Part shown: piece by piece, positions 33,114 through 45,181 of the stretch
How positions within the stretch are numbered: position 1 is the first letter of the stretch
How the letters are laid out: each line of letters begins with the position of its first letter
NCBI GenBank assembly: GCA_910587505.1
Contig: CAJULD010000017.1
Span: 1-61,864, forward strand
Length of the DNA: 61,864 nt
From: an uncultured Oscillospiraceae bacterium
GTDB lineage: Bacteria; Bacillota; Clostridia; Oscillospirales; Oscillospiraceae
Reading direction: 5' to 3'
Notes under the pieces: model-generated
What the model saw: only the letters and a program-made list of their open reading frames with translations
Databases searched by the model: none
What the model was told of the DNA's origin: nothing
Translations under genes and position numbers: made by a program

Positions 33114-33310
33114 GGTTGAACCACATTTAGGCCAATCAAAAAGCAGGCAGGGGCAGCTTTTATTCAGTTGTCAAGGAACGCTTGCAGCAGCATTTTGGCA
33201 GTCCTGCTGTGCTGGCCTGGTACCCGACCGGACATCGACTTGCTTCCGTACGTAACAACGCGGAGGTTTGTCTTCCCTCAAGTTCTTTCCGGAAAGCGTA
33301 AAAAGTTTCC

Positions 33311-33570
33311 GGACAATAGGCAACCATATAAGAAAAATCTCAAATAGAGGGCCTCATAGATGGCTGTATCCCTTTAACAGGGCGTCAGCCGGAGTTGGTT
33401 GACCACCAGAGCATAGATCAGATGCCCGAAGGAACTGAAATTCGGAGGCTTCGCCTAACCCAGCAAACCACCGCACAGCCCTTTACTCCCTCGCCGAGGT
33501 GGCCGACCAAAGGGCGGCCCCGAGAAAGGGATTCTTAAACCGCAGGTTTAAGCCCGCTTTTGCCTACTAA
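33311..33570 (+). ncRNA. Candidate large structured RNA, HEARO/omega-RNA-like
   Basis: A gene-free 638-bp stretch (33114-33751) contains a segment with the marks of a folded RNA. TAGGCA (33317-33322) pairs with TGCCTA (33561-33566) and closes about 250 nt. Inside are GGCTG-CCC/GGG-CAGCC (33363-33390), CCGAA/TTCGG (33426-33445), and CTTAAAC/GTTTAAG closed by GGG/CCC (33528-33555). The core GCATAG-N4-GATGCC (33411-33426) followed by a short hairpin resembles, from memory, the scaffold of IscB-associated HEARO (omega) RNAs. No iscB or transposase is present, so it would be an orphan. No tmRNA, RNase P or 6S hallmark is seen. The identity is tentative and the strand is inferred from this resemblance. 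Confidence 0.5.
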
Positions 33571-33643
33571 GATTGTTCACGGCCACATCGAGTGGCCGCG
33601 AACAATCAATTATTCATGACCGCTCGATGCGGTCATGAATAAT
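33571..33643. repeat. Paired hairpins with complementary loops
   Basis: Hairpin 1 (33571-33607): GATTGTTC-A-CGGCCAC with GTGGCCG-C-GAACAATC, loop ATCGA. Hairpin 2 (33609-33643): ATTATTCATGACCGC with GCGGTCATGAATAAT, a perfect 15-bp stem, loop TCGAT. The two 5-base loops are exact reverse complements, so they could kiss in RNA or single-stranded DNA. Subterminal hairpins of this kind occur at ends of IS200/IS605-type elements. They directly follow the candidate RNA. Confidence 0.7.
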
Positions 33644-33751
33644 CGTTGTCGTGGGACAAAAGCAGGCCGCCGTCCGGGCGCGGGAGCCCGGGCTATCGAA
33701 CAGAAACAACTCCCCTGCGCCGGAACGGCGCAGAAGAAAGGAACCCTCTTT

Positions 33752-35029
<1,278 letters not shown>

Positions 35030-35036
35030 GGACAAA

Positions 35037-35074
35037 GACTCCGGCCCGGCTTTTCCGCCGGGCCGGAGTCTTTT
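35037..35074. terminator. Perfect bidirectional terminator
   Basis: GACTCCGGCCCGGC (35037-35050), loop TTTTCC, GCCGGGCCGGAGTC (35057-35070), then TTTT, with AAA on the other side. It lies between the convergent dehydratase-like gene and the membrane-anchored protein gene. Confidence 0.92.
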
Positions 35075-35454
35075 CACAGCAGCCACGCCATCAGTCCGCC
35101 GGCCAGAGCGGCCAGACCCGCCACCCAGCACCAGCCGGGGATTCGCCGCCACAGAGGCGGCCGGGCGGGCCGGGGGGCGGCGCAGCTGCGGGCAATGCGG
35201 CACGCCTCCCCCAAAACCTGCTGGGAAGTGACGCCCTCCTGGGAGAAGGCGTCGTTTTTTACAATAAAAATGGCCTGCTCAAAGAGCTTTGGATCGGGGG
35301 AGTCTACCACGATCACGCGGCGGGAAGTACCTTTCACCAAGGGGACAACACTCCTCTCATACCTGTATCCTGTTCTGAACGCCGGAGAGCCGGTTCGTTT
35401 CCATTGTTTCCCGGAGAAGTGAAAATTATACTCCGGTTTTTCCTCCGCCGTCAC
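35074..35454 (-). CDS. Hypothetical tail-anchored membrane protein
   Basis: A 126-residue protein I do not recognise by name. The N-terminal 100 or so residues are soluble (MTAEEKPEYNFHFSGKQWKR, RRVIVVDSPDPKLFEQAIFI, VKNDAFSQEGVTSQQVLGEA), followed by a Pro/Arg-rich linker and one C-terminal membrane helix (WCWVAGLAALAGGLMAWLL). This suggests a tail-anchored protein facing the cytosol. It is divergent from the chemoreceptor gene at 35605. Many clostridial genomes carry similar small proteins of unknown role. Confidence 0.72.
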   Translation of the reverse strand: MTAEEKPEYNFHFSGKQWKRTGSPAFRTGYRYERSVVPLVKGTSRRVIVVDSPDPKLFEQAIFIVKNDAFSQEGVTSQQVLGEACRIARSCAAPRPARPPLWRRIPGWCWVAGLAALAGGLMAWLL

Positions 35455-35604
35455 ATCCGGGAGAATTCCTGTGAACGGAAAAATAATGGTTGAAAAAAAC
35501 CTTCAGATGGTATATGATAGAAGTAGCAGCCCTTGCCCCTCCCGGCCATTTGGCGTCCGGCGGGCGCAGTGTGGAAATTGAAGGAAGAAAGAAGAGGCAC
35601 AACT

Positions 35605-37290
35605 ATGGGGAAGAGCATTAAAAGAAGCGTCTGGATTCGCGTGGCGGCGGCGCTGGTTTCCGTACTCCTGTTCAGTGTGATGACTACGGTTAACATTCTC
35701 CGTATCGACGGGGCTCAGACCGACAACGAACAGGTGTCCGCACTGCTGGACCGCTGCCGTCAGGCGGAGATTGCCCACTACAAGTGGGCCAGCAACCTCA
35801 GCAACGCCCTGTACGCCGGCACGGAGTTCACCGGCAGCACCACACCGGATACCTGCGTCCTGGGCAAGTGGATCTACGGCGAGGCCGGCACTACGGACCC
35901 GGCGATTCTGTCCCTGCGGTCTGAGCTGGAGCCCCTGCATAAGGAGCTGCACGAATCCGCCGTTCTGGTGCTGGATATGCTGGCGGATACGCCCGTTCAG
36001 GCCCGGCGCTATTACCAGAATACGATCCAGGCCAATCTGACCACCCTGGTGAGCAGGCTGGACCAGGTGGTGGAACTGCTCACGCAGTCCAACCTTGCCA
36101 GCGAAAAGAACATGTCCAACATCATCAGCTTCATGCACGCCACCACCGTTATCGGTCTGACCCTGGCGCTGACCTGCCTTATCAGCCTGGTGATCTACGT
36201 GCTGAACTACGTGGTCAAGCCCATCGTCCAGATCACCCAGCGCTGCCACCCCCTCAGCGAGGGCCGGCTGAAGCTGGATTTGCAGATCCGCGCGAAAAAT
36301 GAAATGGGGACGCTGGCGTCCACCCTGGAGCAGTCCATGGAACGGATCGAGGGCTATGTGGCGGACATCAACCGCATCATGAGTCAGCTCTCCCAGGGGA
36401 ATTTCGACGTACATACCGCCACCCCCTTCATCGGCGACTTCCAGTCCATCGAGACCTCCATCGAGAGCTTTACGGAGAACATTTCCCAGGCTTTTGCCAG
36501 CATCCGTCAGGCGGAGAGTCAGGTGACCGGTCACGCCGAGCATCTCTCCAGCGGAGCCCAGAATCTGGCCCAGGGCGCCACGGAGCAGGCCAGCGCCGTG
36601 GAGGAGCTGCAGGCTACGCTGGAGGAGCTGCGCCGCACCGCCGAGACCAACGTCGCCACCGCCGGGGAGGCCCAGCGCAACGCCCAGCTGACCAGCGAGC
36701 AGGTGGAGGTCAGCGGCGAGCAGATGGAGCAGATGGTCTCCGCCATGGAGGACATCACCCACGCCTCCCAGCAGATCGACAAGATTATCGCCACGATTGA
36801 GAACATCGCCTTCCAGACCAACATTCTGGCGCTGAACGCCGCCGTGGAGGCCGCCAGGGCCGGCGCGGCGGGCAAGGGGTTCGCCGTGGTGGCCGACGAG
36901 GTCCGCTCCCTGGCGGCCCAGTCCGATCAGGCCGCCAAGGCCACCAAGGAGCTGATCGAAAACTCCGTCCAGGCCACCCGGAAGGGCCGTCAGATCGTGG
37001 GCGAGGTGTCCGGCAGCCTGCAAAAGACGCTGGAACTGGTGAAGGAATCCAACGCCGGTATTGGCGAGATTTCCACCGCCATCGAGGGCGAGGCCAACGC
37101 CATCGCTCAGGTGGCGGAGGGCATCGGCCAGATTTCCGCCGTGGTCCAGTCCAACTCCGCCAGCAGCGAGGAGTCCGCGGCCGTCAGCGCCGAGCTGTTT
37201 AATCAGGTGCGGATGCTGGAGGCCCAGACCGACCGCTTCCATCTCCGGGGGGATGGTCCCTCCCGCCGCCGGCAGGGTCTGCCGGGATAA
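35605..37290 (+). CDS. Methyl-accepting chemotaxis protein with CZB-like sensor
   Basis: A 561-residue chemoreceptor. I chose ATG 35605 (MGKSIKRSVWIRVAAALV). TM1 is about residues 9-30 and TM2 about 172-195. The external domain of about 140 residues carries HYKWASNLSNALYAG, CVLGKWIYG and EPLHKELHES, the His/Cys pattern of a CZB (chemoreceptor zinc-binding) domain. A HAMP follows, then the long coiled-coil signalling domain with the tip IAFQTNILALNAAVEAARAG and GKGFAVVADEVRSLAAQSDQ. Zinc or redox sensing is possible. No che or flagellar genes are in the window. A terminator lies just after. Confidence 0.9.
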   Translation: MGKSIKRSVWIRVAAALVSVLLFSVMTTVNILRIDGAQTDNEQVSALLDRCRQAEIAHYKWASNLSNALYAGTEFTGSTTPDTCVLGKWIYGEAGTTDPAILSLRSELEPLHKELHESAVLVLDMLADTPVQARRYYQNTIQANLTTLVSRLDQVVELLTQSNLASEKNMSNIISFMHATTVIGLTLALTCLISLVIYVLNYVVKPIVQITQRCHPLSEGRLKLDLQIRAKNEMGTLASTLEQSMERIEGYVADINRIMSQLSQGNFDVHTATPFIGDFQSIETSIESFTENISQAFASIRQAESQVTGHAEHLSSGAQNLAQGATEQASAVEELQATLEELRRTAETNVATAGEAQRNAQLTSEQVEVSGEQMEQMVSAMEDITHASQQIDKIIATIENIAFQTNILALNAAVEAARAGAAGKGFAVVADEVRSLAAQSDQAAKATKELIENSVQATRKGRQIVGEVSGSLQKTLELVKESNAGIGEISTAIEGEANAIAQVAEGIGQISAVVQSNSASSEESAAVSAELFNQVRMLEAQTDRFHLRGDGPSRRRQGLPG

Positions 37291-37308
37291 CAAGGACAGA
37301 AATTTTAC

Positions 37309-37347
37309 GCGCCGCCGGAGCAGCAGCTCCGGCGGCGCTTCCTGTTG
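37309..37347 (+). terminator. Terminator of the chemoreceptor gene
   Basis: GCGCCGCCGGAGC (37309-37321), loop AGCA, GCTCCGGCGGCGC (37326-37338), a perfect 13-bp stem followed by TTCCTGTTG. Confidence 0.75.
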
Positions 37348-37422
37348 AGGCCCGCCCTGCGGGGGCGTAACTTATCCCCCGGGGGAAAAGCAGCCCAGGC
37401 CGGAGACCCCGGCCCCGGAGGA

Positions 37423-37456
37423 AAAGGGTGCGGAGCCCGCGGGCCCCGCACCCTTT
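37423..37456 (-). terminator. Terminator overlapping the lipoprotein stop codon
   Basis: AAAGGGTGCGG (37423-37433) and CCGCACCCTTT (37446-37456) form a perfect 11-bp stem; on the minus strand the T-rich TTTTCC follows. It overlaps the end of the substrate-binding protein gene by 2 bases. Confidence 0.7.
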
Positions 37457-39011
37457 AAGAATCATCCTCTGCTGCCAGATGAATCCTCCAGTTCTCCATC
37501 TTATAAAACACACAGGACGGCGCGGGAGAAAGCCCCTCCGCCACATCCGGGTGGGTAAGCACGGCGTAATTCTTGAAGCAGACCGGCGCAATGGGCGCGG
37601 CGCTGCGCAGGTGGCTGTACAGCCGCCCGGCGGTCTCCGGCTGCCTGTCCGAGGCCAGATACAGCTCCAGCAGCGTGTCCGTCACCTGATTGGAATAGCC
37701 GCCGTAATTGAGGGGTCCGTCCGTCCCAGTCAGATCGGTGAGGTCCCAGTCGGCAGTCAGACGAACCTCGCCAAAATACAGATCAAATTCTCCCGCCTCC
37801 AGCGCCGCCAGATACTCCTCCCAGGGCAGCTCCGTCACCGTGACCCTCCAGTCCAGCAGACTGAGTCCCTCCGCAATGAACCGGGCGCTGGCGGAACGGA
37901 AGGCGTTGCCCTGGCTGACCAGCATGGTGAGTTCCTTCCTCTCGCCCGTGTCCTGATTGGCGTCGCGCAGCGCCGACAGCGTTTTCTCCTGACTGTACGC
38001 GGTCTCCAGCTCTTTGGGATACAGAGACGACAGGGGGGAAACGGGAAACTGGGCGGCCTGGGCCAGCTTTGCCAGCTGGGCGTTCACCAGGGTTTCCCGG
38101 TCGATGCCCTGGCTGAACAGCGCCCGCAGGGCGGCGTCGGAAAACAGCCGGTCCGGCGCGGCGTTGAAGCCGATGAACTGCATGATGGCGGTGGGCTGGC
38201 TGACTGCCTGCGCCTGGCCGCTGACCAGCGTGGGATCGTCGGTGGGATCCGCCGCCAGCAGCTCCACCCGCCGGGCCGTGAACAGATACTTGGCGGTGTC
38301 CCAGTCCTTGGCGTGAACCAGAGGCAGGACCTCCGCCGGAAGCGCCGTTCCCTGCCACCAGTCGGAGCGGGCCTGCAGATATGCCTGCCCATCCTCCTCC
38401 ACAAGCTGGTAGGGTCCCGTTCCCACGGGGACCTGCTGGCCGGCGGTGGTCCGCTTGACAATGGGAATGTCCAGCAGAGCAGGCAGCCCCCGGTTGGGGG
38501 AGGTCAGAGTGATGACCAGCTCGCCCTTCCGGTTGGCGGCCGCCTCCGCCATGTTCCGCAGGCGGTAGGCATACCGCTCCGACGTCATGGCCCGCTGGAG
38601 CGTCTCCGCGGCGTCCCGTGCAGTCAGGGCGGAGCCGTCGGAAAAGAGGACGCCCTCCCGCAGCGTCAGGGTGCAGATCAGCCCCGTTTCATCCCACTGC
38701 CAGCTTTCGCACAGCAGCGGAACCGGCTGGAACGCTTCGTCCAGCCGGAACAGGGGCTCGTAGAGCAGCGAGGCCGCCGTCTCCTGCACCCCCTCGGCGC
38801 AGGTCACCGGGTCCATCGTGCGGTCCCGGTAGTAAGGGATGGAGAAGGCGGCGGGATAGTCCGGCTCCTCCGGCTCTTCCGGGAGCTGCTCCTCCGGCAG
38901 GAGAGGCTGGTAGCTCTCCCAGTCCTCCACCGGTTCCTCCGGCTCCGTCAGGGCGGCGCAGCCGCCCAGCGCCAGCGCAGCCGCCAGCAGCAGGGCCAGG
39001 ACCCGCCTCAT
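37455..39011 (-). CDS. Peptide-type ABC substrate-binding lipoprotein
   Basis: A 518-residue family 5 extracellular solute-binding protein. I chose ATG 39011 (MRRVLALLLAAALALGGCAA): a signal peptide with lipobox LGGC and lipidated Cys18, then an acidic Pro/Glu linker of about 35 residues. The conserved FSDGSALTARDAAETLQRAM and VPVGTGPYQLVEEDGQAYLQ match OppA/DppA proteins. No permease or ATPase genes are nearby, so it is an orphan binding protein. Its ATG overlaps the stop of the upstream GNAT-PgeF gene by 4 bases, so the two are translationally coupled. Confidence 0.9.
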   Translation of the reverse strand: MRRVLALLLAAALALGGCAALTEPEEPVEDWESYQPLLPEEQLPEEPEEPDYPAAFSIPYYRDRTMDPVTCAEGVQETAASLLYEPLFRLDEAFQPVPLLCESWQWDETGLICTLTLREGVLFSDGSALTARDAAETLQRAMTSERYAYRLRNMAEAAANRKGELVITLTSPNRGLPALLDIPIVKRTTAGQQVPVGTGPYQLVEEDGQAYLQARSDWWQGTALPAEVLPLVHAKDWDTAKYLFTARRVELLAADPTDDPTLVSGQAQAVSQPTAIMQFIGFNAAPDRLFSDAALRALFSQGIDRETLVNAQLAKLAQAAQFPVSPLSSLYPKELETAYSQEKTLSALRDANQDTGERKELTMLVSQGNAFRSASARFIAEGLSLLDWRVTVTELPWEEYLAALEAGEFDLYFGEVRLTADWDLTDLTGTDGPLNYGGYSNQVTDTLLELYLASDRQPETAGRLYSHLRSAAPIAPVCFKNYAVLTHPDVAEGLSPAPSCVFYKMENWRIHLAAEDDS

Positions 39012-40366
39012 ACCGCCCCCTCCGGGCGCAGGCCGATCAGCGCTCCCTGGAGGCCCCGTTTGTTTCCGGTGACCCGGTGGCTCCAGTAGAGGTCCGTATG
39101 GCAGGCGGTGCAGGTGGGGCACACGTCGATCTGCGCCGGGCGCACCCCCGCCTCCCGCAGCCGCCAGGCGTTGATCGCCTTCAGGTCCACGGTCCACTTC
39201 GCTCCTCTGGGCCGGATATAGTCCTCCACACCGCTGCCGAAGGCCTTCCGCATGGCGTCCGGCACGTCGTCGTGGGTCTCAAAGCAGCATGGACCGATGC
39301 CCGCGCCGATGGCCACCCGGATATGCTCCGGCTTTGTGCCAAAGAGCCGCCCCATCTCCCGTACCGTCTTGGCAGGCAGATCCAGCGCGGTCCCCCGCCA
39401 CCCGGCGTGGACCGCGCCCACGCAGCGGCTGACCGGGTCGTAAAGCAGCAGGATGATGCAGTCCGCCGAGAACACCATCAGGTTCAGCCCCGGCTCATTG
39501 GTCACCAGGGCGTCGGCGGTGTAGTCCCTGGTGAAAAAGAGGCCCTTGCCCCGGTCCGCGCCAGTGACATGGCGCACCGTGTCCTCGTGAACCTGCCTGG
39601 ACCGGACCACGTCCCGGACGTCCGTCCCCAGGGCCGCACAGAACCGCCGGTAGTTTTCCAGAACGTTCTCCCAGTCGTCCGGCTCCGGGCCGTTCTTCTG
39701 CAAATTCAGGGAGGCGAAACGCCCTTCGCTGACGCCGCCCAGGCGGGTGGAAAAGCCGTGAACCAGGCCGGGGACGTCCAGAACGGACGAGGTGTGATAG
39801 ACCACGCCGCCGTGGTCGTGGGTAAGAAACGACATGTTTGCCTCCCGGCTCAAATAATCTTCCCGCAGCAGGCCGCACCAGTAGAGGTCCCGCCATCCGC
39901 CGCCCTGGACCAGACAGTGCTTCCGGAACAGCCCCTCCTGCCGGAGGCCCAGCTTTTTCATAAGACCCAGGGAGCGGACGGCGTCCTCCGTCTCCGCCAT
40001 GACCTTGTGGACGCCCCGGACCCGGAAGAGGTGGTCCATCAGGGCGGATACCGCCTCACAGGCATAGCCCTGCCGCCAGACGTCCCGGCGGAAGATCCAG
40101 CCCAGCTCACAGATGCCGGGCTCGTCGATCTGCTTGCAGAGGAGATAGCCGATGAGCCGCCCGTCCTCCTTCCGAACGGCTGCGCAGGCCCCGGGCGGGT
40201 CCCGCTCCACGCAGAAGGTCCGGAGAAACTCCCGGGTCTCCTCCTCCGTATAGGGGGCCACGTGCTCCATCACCACCGGGTCCCCGAAGATCTCCCAGAG
40301 GGCGTCGAAGTCCTCCATGGTAAAGGGCCGGATCGTCAGGCGGGGCGTTTCAAGATATGATTCCAT
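39008..40366 (-). CDS. GNAT acetyltransferase-PgeF fusion
   Basis: A 452-residue two-domain protein. Residues about 1-175 form a RimJ/RimL-type GNAT acetyltransferase (LETPRLTIRPFTMEDFDALW, then ELGWIFRRDVWRQGYACEAV for acetyl-CoA binding). Residues about 185-452 are a PgeF/YlmD multicopper-like purine and peptidoglycan-editing hydrolase domain, with the zinc/active-site residues VHGFSTRLGG, FSADCIILLLYDP, GAVHAGWRGT and GPCCFE. Both domains look complete and in frame. Most bacteria encode PgeF alone. The junction includes a Met (ANMSFLTHD) that could act as an internal start, so separate translation of PgeF is an alternative. Confidence 0.88.
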   Translation of the reverse strand: MESYLETPRLTIRPFTMEDFDALWEIFGDPVVMEHVAPYTEEETREFLRTFCVERDPPGACAAVRKEDGRLIGYLLCKQIDEPGICELGWIFRRDVWRQGYACEAVSALMDHLFRVRGVHKVMAETEDAVRSLGLMKKLGLRQEGLFRKHCLVQGGGWRDLYWCGLLREDYLSREANMSFLTHDHGGVVYHTSSVLDVPGLVHGFSTRLGGVSEGRFASLNLQKNGPEPDDWENVLENYRRFCAALGTDVRDVVRSRQVHEDTVRHVTGADRGKGLFFTRDYTADALVTNEPGLNLMVFSADCIILLLYDPVSRCVGAVHAGWRGTALDLPAKTVREMGRLFGTKPEHIRVAIGAGIGPCCFETHDDVPDAMRKAFGSGVEDYIRPRGAKWTVDLKAINAWRLREAGVRPAQIDVCPTCTACHTDLYWSHRVTGNKRGLQGALIGLRPEGAV

Positions 40367-40425
40367 GCTTTACTCCTGTGACCAGACCGGGACGGCCGCC
40401 GTCAGGGACAGTCTCCCGGCAAAAA

Positions 40426-40905
40426 TCATTTCAGATGGGTATTCCATTTTCTGCAGCAGTCCGCGATCTCCACAATCACCTCGTCCCGGCAGTCCGTGGG
40501 CAGGGGAATCGCCAGCCCGATCTCGCCGCCGTACCGCCTGATCCGCTCCGGCAACTCGTCCAGGCTCATCCCCGGCCGGTAGAGGTCCGCGGTGTAGTCC
40601 TCTACGCCGTAGACCTCGAAGGGCCAGGGGAGATCCTTCCAGTCGAAAACCCGGCCCTGGTCACAGGAGAGGTGGGCGTCAATGCAGATGCAGTCCAGCT
40701 CCAGAATGACCTCGCACCAGTGCCCCACCGTAATGACGGGCACCGGGAACAGCTCCACCCGGTATTCCCCGTCCCGGACGGAGCCGTGGAGGTTGAACCA
40801 CCCCCAGCGGGCGGTATAGCCGGCCTCGGCCAGCAGCTTGCCGGCAGACTGCACCCGCCGGTATAAAACCTCATACGTGCTGTTCAGCGTCTCCCATACT
40901 CCCAT
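40426..40905 (-). CDS. Hypothetical cytosolic protein
   Basis: A 159-residue protein. I took ATG 40905 (MGVWETLNSTYEVLYRRVQS) with GGGAG upstream; a GTG two codons earlier is also possible. It contains WGWFNLHGSVRDGEYRVELF and VILELDCICIDAHLSCDQGR. No signal or membrane segment is seen. It resembles small uncharacterised proteins of gut clostridia (possibly the DUF3201 type, unsure). It is directly downstream of secA, 15 bases after its stop codon on the minus strand, and may be cotranscribed. Confidence 0.7.
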   Translation of the reverse strand: MGVWETLNSTYEVLYRRVQSAGKLLAEAGYTARWGWFNLHGSVRDGEYRVELFPVPVITVGHWCEVILELDCICIDAHLSCDQGRVFDWKDLPWPFEVYGVEDYTADLYRPGMSLDELPERIRRYGGEIGLAIPLPTDCRDEVIVEIADCCRKWNTHLK

Positions 40906-40920
40906 ACACACACTCCCACA

Positions 40921-43680
<2,760 letters not shown>

Positions 43681-43735
43681 TATCAAAACGCTCCTCTTCT
43701 GTGAGAGTGGAATGCACACAACAATACAAAATAAT

Positions 43736-43763
43736 AGTATAGCACAATTTTCGTGATTTGCAA
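43736..43763 (-). promoter_or_regulatory. Promoter of secA
   Basis: On the minus strand TTGCAA (43763-43758), 16 bp, TATACT (43741-43736), in an AT-rich stretch 55 bases before the secA ATG. Confidence 0.6.
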
Positions 43764-43868
43764 TGGGGAGCGGAAGCATTTTCACGCAGAACGCCCCCTT
43801 TTTCTCAAAAGGAGGCGTTCTGCACGTCAGACTGTTTCCCGATTAAAAGCGCAGGTGAAGAAAAAGTA

Positions 43869-44387
43869 TCACAGCTTCTTCCCGTAAATCACGCTGTCAA
43901 ACGAAACATCCATATGATACTTTTTAAAGGAGCTCTCCCGCACCGGAAGGAACCCGCACCTCTCCAGCAGGGCGCAGGAGGCCCGGTTCTCCTTCGCGGC
44001 CTCCGCCGTGACGTCAGTCCCGCCCTGAGCCCGGATCCAGCCGGTCAGCAGGTTCACCGCTTCCCCGCCGTATCCCCGCTTCCAGCGGCTGCGATGGATG
44101 CAGTAGCCGATGTCCCATACCTTCCCCTCCCTGTCCGGGAACGCGCAGCAGGTCCCGATCCGCTCGCCGCTCTCCCGCAGCTCTATGATGAGATAATACC
44201 CGTCCGCGCTGCGCTCCATACCGTCCAGGGCCTTCCGGTAGACCTCGTCCACATGCTCCTCTGTGGGGTCGCTGAGGTACCGGCCGTTTTCCGGGTCGAA
44301 CCACATGCCGGTGCAAAAATCCAGATCCTCCGGGGTATAGCTCCGGATCACGATCCGCTCTCCCTCAAAGGGCCCGTCTATTTTCAC
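43869..44387 (-). CDS. GNAT-family N-acetyltransferase
   Basis: A 172-residue RimJ/RimL-type acetyltransferase, probably acting on a protein N-terminus or small amine. It shows FEGERIVIRSYTPEDLDFCT at the start and WDIGYCIHRSRWKRGYGGEA, the acetyl-CoA loop, in the middle. The substrate is unknown. Its ATG overlaps the engB stop codon by 4 bases, so it is translationally coupled to engB and the lon-clp transcript. It is unrelated in detail to the GNAT at 55297 and the one fused to PgeF. Confidence 0.87.
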   Translation of the reverse strand: MKIDGPFEGERIVIRSYTPEDLDFCTGMWFDPENGRYLSDPTEEHVDEVYRKALDGMERSADGYYLIIELRESGERIGTCCAFPDREGKVWDIGYCIHRSRWKRGYGGEAVNLLTGWIRAQGGTDVTAEAAKENRASCALLERCGFLPVRESSFKKYHMDVSFDSVIYGKKL

Positions 44388-44980
44388 AGTTCCTCACCTG
44401 CCATTTTTTGCAGCAGGGCAATCAGCTCCTCCCTGCCGTCTCCCCGCTCCGCGGAGAAGGGGACCAGCGCGTCCTCCTCCCGGAGGCCCAGCGTCTCCCG
44501 GATACGCGCCAGATTGGGCTCGATCTCCGATTTTTTCAGCTTGTCCAGCTTGTTGGCAACCACCGCCACCGGACATTTCGTGTCATAGAACCAGTTGGCC
44601 ATGGTCACGTCGTCGGCGGTGGGCCTGTGCCGGGCGTCCACGATCATAACTCCCAGCGTGATGAGGCCGGAGGCAAAATAGCTCTCCATCAGCCGGCCCC
44701 ACCGGTCCCGCTCCGCTTTGGATACTTTAGCGTAACCATAGCCCGGCAGATCCACCAGATAGGCCCTCCCGTCGATGCGAAAGCAGTTGATCTGGCTGGT
44801 CTTTCCTGGGGACGCGCCCACACGGGCAAAATTCTTCCGGTTCACCAGCCGGTTGATGACGGAGCTCTTCCCTACGTTGGACCGGCCCGCGAAGGCCATC
44901 TGAGGCAGTCCGTCCCGGAGGAAGTCCTCCCTTTTCACCGCGGAGCGGATGAACTCTACTTTGTTGAAATGCAGCGGCAC
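44384..44980 (-). CDS. engB: Ribosome biogenesis GTPase EngB
   Basis: A 198-residue TrmE-Era-EngA-EngB-type GTPase (YsxC/YihA) needed for large-subunit assembly. G1 is GRSNVGKSSVINRL, G3 DLPGYGYAKVSKAERDRW, and G4 VVANKLDKLKK; the switch region has GKTSQINCFRIDG. Length is normal. It is downstream of lon (201 bases), the common Firmicutes order lon-engB, and overlaps the GNAT gene. Confidence 0.96.
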   Translation of the reverse strand: MPLHFNKVEFIRSAVKREDFLRDGLPQMAFAGRSNVGKSSVINRLVNRKNFARVGASPGKTSQINCFRIDGRAYLVDLPGYGYAKVSKAERDRWGRLMESYFASGLITLGVMIVDARHRPTADDVTMANWFYDTKCPVAVVANKLDKLKKSEIEPNLARIRETLGLREEDALVPFSAERGDGREELIALLQKMAGEEL

Positions 44981-45102
44981 CGGGGCCTCCTTCTCCGCTC
45001 CCTCCGGGGGCGGGGCGTAGTTTTTCCTGTTGCCTCCTTCGGAGGCAGGGGGATTATCTGCTGTTCCCGCGAGAGAAAAGTATCAGAATCTCTCCGGGTT
45101 CC

Positions 45103-45132
45103 GGGTACTTTCTGTGCAAACAGAAAGTACCC
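45103..45132. repeat. REP-like hairpin
   Basis: GGGTACTTTCTGT (45103-45115), GCAA, ACAGAAAGTACCC (45120-45132), a perfect 13-bp stem in the lon-engB gap. It is nearly identical in plan to the hairpin at 9892-9921. Confidence 0.7.
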
Positions 45133-45181
45133 GCGGGTCTGAGGCCGCGCAGGCCCAGGGAAAAAGGCCGGAGCTGGAAGT

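Noticed and set aside
33114..33751. tmRNA, RNase P RNA, 6S RNA or a group I/II intron in the gap
   Set aside because: No tag-peptide frame or tRNA-like end, no RNase P core motifs, no 6S bubble and no intron domain V or P7/P3 core could be found. A HEARO-like RNA remained the best but tentative match.
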